33,284 bases of DNA from an uncultured Spirochaetota bacterium (GTDB lineage Bacteria > Spirochaetota > UBA4802 > UBA5550): assembly GCA_937872225.1 (NCBI GenBank), contig CALMRZ010000095.1, positions 1-33,284 of the forward strand, written 5' to 3'. Positions 32,397 through 33,284 of this stretch are shown here, piece by piece (the first letter of the stretch is position 1; every line of letters starts with the position of its first letter). Both the position numbers and the translations under genes were made by a program. Below the pieces are notes generated by a model. That model was not told the DNA's origin. It was given only the letters and a program-made list of their open reading frames with translations, and did no database searches.

Positions 32397-33284
32397 TTAG
32401 CCCATATTAAAAAAGAAGACCGCGGATGTTATCAGGACCGCCAGCGAATAGAGTGCGCCGGTCATTTCTATGACCTTCGAGGTCCTGCTGTCCCGCTTCA
32501 CCAGGAAGGCCACTTCGGTAGCGAGGAACAGGAGGTAGGCGCTGCAGACGATCAGGGTATACACGATGGAGCGGGGTATGGATATGTAAAAATAGAGGAA
32601 CGACGTCCCGGCCAGGATCGCGACGGACTGGTTAACGATAACGGCGCCGCCGATTCCCCAGACCTTGGTGTAGGAATCAGCCTGATCATGCTCGCGGTCC
32701 GGAGACCAGGTCTTGCGAGCGATCTCGTAATTTATGGTGGCCATCATGGTCCCGAAGAGAAACAGGGCGAAGGAAACCGGGTGCACCGTTTTCAGGTACA
32801 GGAGGTCGATCCGCTGGGATATGCCGAAGAGGAGCGCCAGAGGCACCGATACCTGGTGGCTTATGAGGTAGAGGCCCATGTGCCTGTTGAGGAAGTCGGG
32901 GACGAAGAACTCCTTGAACATAAGGAGGGCGAAGACCTGAATGGCGAGCCAGACAACGAAGGGCGCCGGCCCGAGGTAAATCGCCATGACGGCCTGGAGC
33001 GCCGCCATGGCATAGAGGAGCTTGCGCAGTTCCTTGAGGGTGATCTCGCCCCTGCTCAGCATCCGCCCGGGATGGGCGATCACGTCTTTCGCATAATCCT
33101 TGTGCTCGTCCAGGAGCCTGATCTCAAACAGGGCCATGTAGAAGACCAGGCACCCGATTATTGATTCCGCCGGGTCAAACGGACTCCTGTTCTGGATGAT
33201 GTTGGTAAAAAAATATGACAGGTAATAGAGCGCCGCGGCGTAAGCGAAGGTCGCCGGTATCGGGAAGCGCTCCTTGGTGTAGAG
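32397..33284 (-). CDS. UbiA-like membrane prenyltransferase (5' end beyond window)
   Basis: A polytopic membrane protein of the UbiA superfamily, at least 295 codons here and open to the edge, so the true N terminus is missing. The first Asp-rich region reads RLLDEHKDYAKDVIAHPGRMLSRGEITLKEL, matching the family's R-x2-DE-x-KD ... hP-x-R-xL-x-xG pattern. The second is YEIARKTWSPDREHDQADSYTKVWG, the expected second motif. About seven to nine hydrophobic segments are visible. Members transfer prenyl groups to aromatic or other acceptors, as in quinone or lipid synthesis. The substrate is unknown. It is followed by a terminator, separate from the export operon. The Met at 33137 is internal, since the frame stays open upstream. 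Confidence 0.8.
   Translation of the reverse strand, partial: LYTKERFPIPATFAYAAALYYLSYFFTNIIQNRSPFDPAESIIGCLVFYMALFEIRLLDEHKDYAKDVIAHPGRMLSRGEITLKELRKLLYAMAALQAVMAIYLGPAPFVVWLAIQVFALLMFKEFFVPDFLNRHMGLYLISHQVSVPLALLFGISQRIDLLYLKTVHPVSFALFLFGTMMATINYEIARKTWSPDREHDQADSYTKVWGIGGAVIVNQSVAILAGTSFLYFYISIPRSIVYTLIVCSAYLLFLATEVAFLVKRDSRTSKVIEMTGALYSLAVLITSAVFFFNMG

Noticed and set aside
32286-33164. 292-codon plus-strand frame opposite the UbiA-like gene
   Set aside because: Starts inside the TetR operator and mirrors a gene with both family motifs; very rich in Glu, Gly and His.

Overview
The window is GC-rich chromosomal DNA (about 60% GC by eye) from a Gram-negative-type bacterium. Signs of an outer membrane are a TolC/HlyD/EmrB export set, an outer-membrane beta-barrel protein and secreted periplasmic proteins. 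The protein mix suggests an environmental spirochaete (Leptospira-like lineage) or a deltaproteobacterium-like relative: 7TM-SpoIIE phosphatases, a 7TMR-DISM histidine kinase, a secreted NADase-type glycan-binding domain, CsgG-like domains and an MMPL-methyltransferase fusion. This placement is inference; there is no rRNA or marker gene. I saw no tRNA, rRNA, CRISPR array or insertion sequence.

Layout. 97-1583 (-): a PH-like membrane protein and a zinc-ribbon/FxLYD membrane protein. 1807-3111 (-): type II NADH dehydrogenase, with a perfect FNR-type box upstream and a CGCAGAG-type inverted repeat behind it. 3475-5036 (-): secreted glycan-binding-type protein and a KynB-like cyclase. 5253-7194 (-): gluconokinase and 6-phosphogluconate dehydrogenase, overlapping, behind a near-consensus promoter; together they turn gluconate into ribulose 5-phosphate. 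7392-9736 (-): ECF sigma factor, a membrane protein that is probably its anti-sigma factor, and a CsgG-domain/outer-membrane-barrel protein, tightly packed. 9958-12510 (+): radical SAM/SPASM enzyme and GT1 glycosyltransferase, closed by a 17-bp bidirectional terminator facing an SDR oxidoreductase (12553-13362, -).

13770-16186 (-): a 7TM-PAS-GAF-SpoIIE phosphatase whose 5' end is split from its natural start by a ten-base homopolymer. 16284-16883 (-): YkgJ-type Cys-cluster protein behind a consensus promoter and a long leader. 17479-19535 (+): thiolase and crotonase, with a 31-bp palindrome at the promoter. 19583-21841 (+): 7TMR-DISM histidine kinase, apparently leaderless. 21873-23333 (-): a second 7TM-SpoIIE phosphatase.

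23421-32259 (-): one large export operon read from TetR through TolC, HlyD/EmrA, a cytidylate-kinase-like protein, DHA2/EmrB, a small secreted Cys-rich acidic protein, and an RND/MMPL exporter fused to a methyltransferase. A TTTGACAA/TTGTCAAA operator lies at the TetR promoter. 32397-33284 (-): a UbiA-like membrane prenyltransferase that runs off the window edge.

The most unusual material is the ECF operon with two related CsgG-like domains, the export operon with its three unexpected members, the G-rich leader element found before two unrelated genes, and the homopolymer-interrupted phosphatase.
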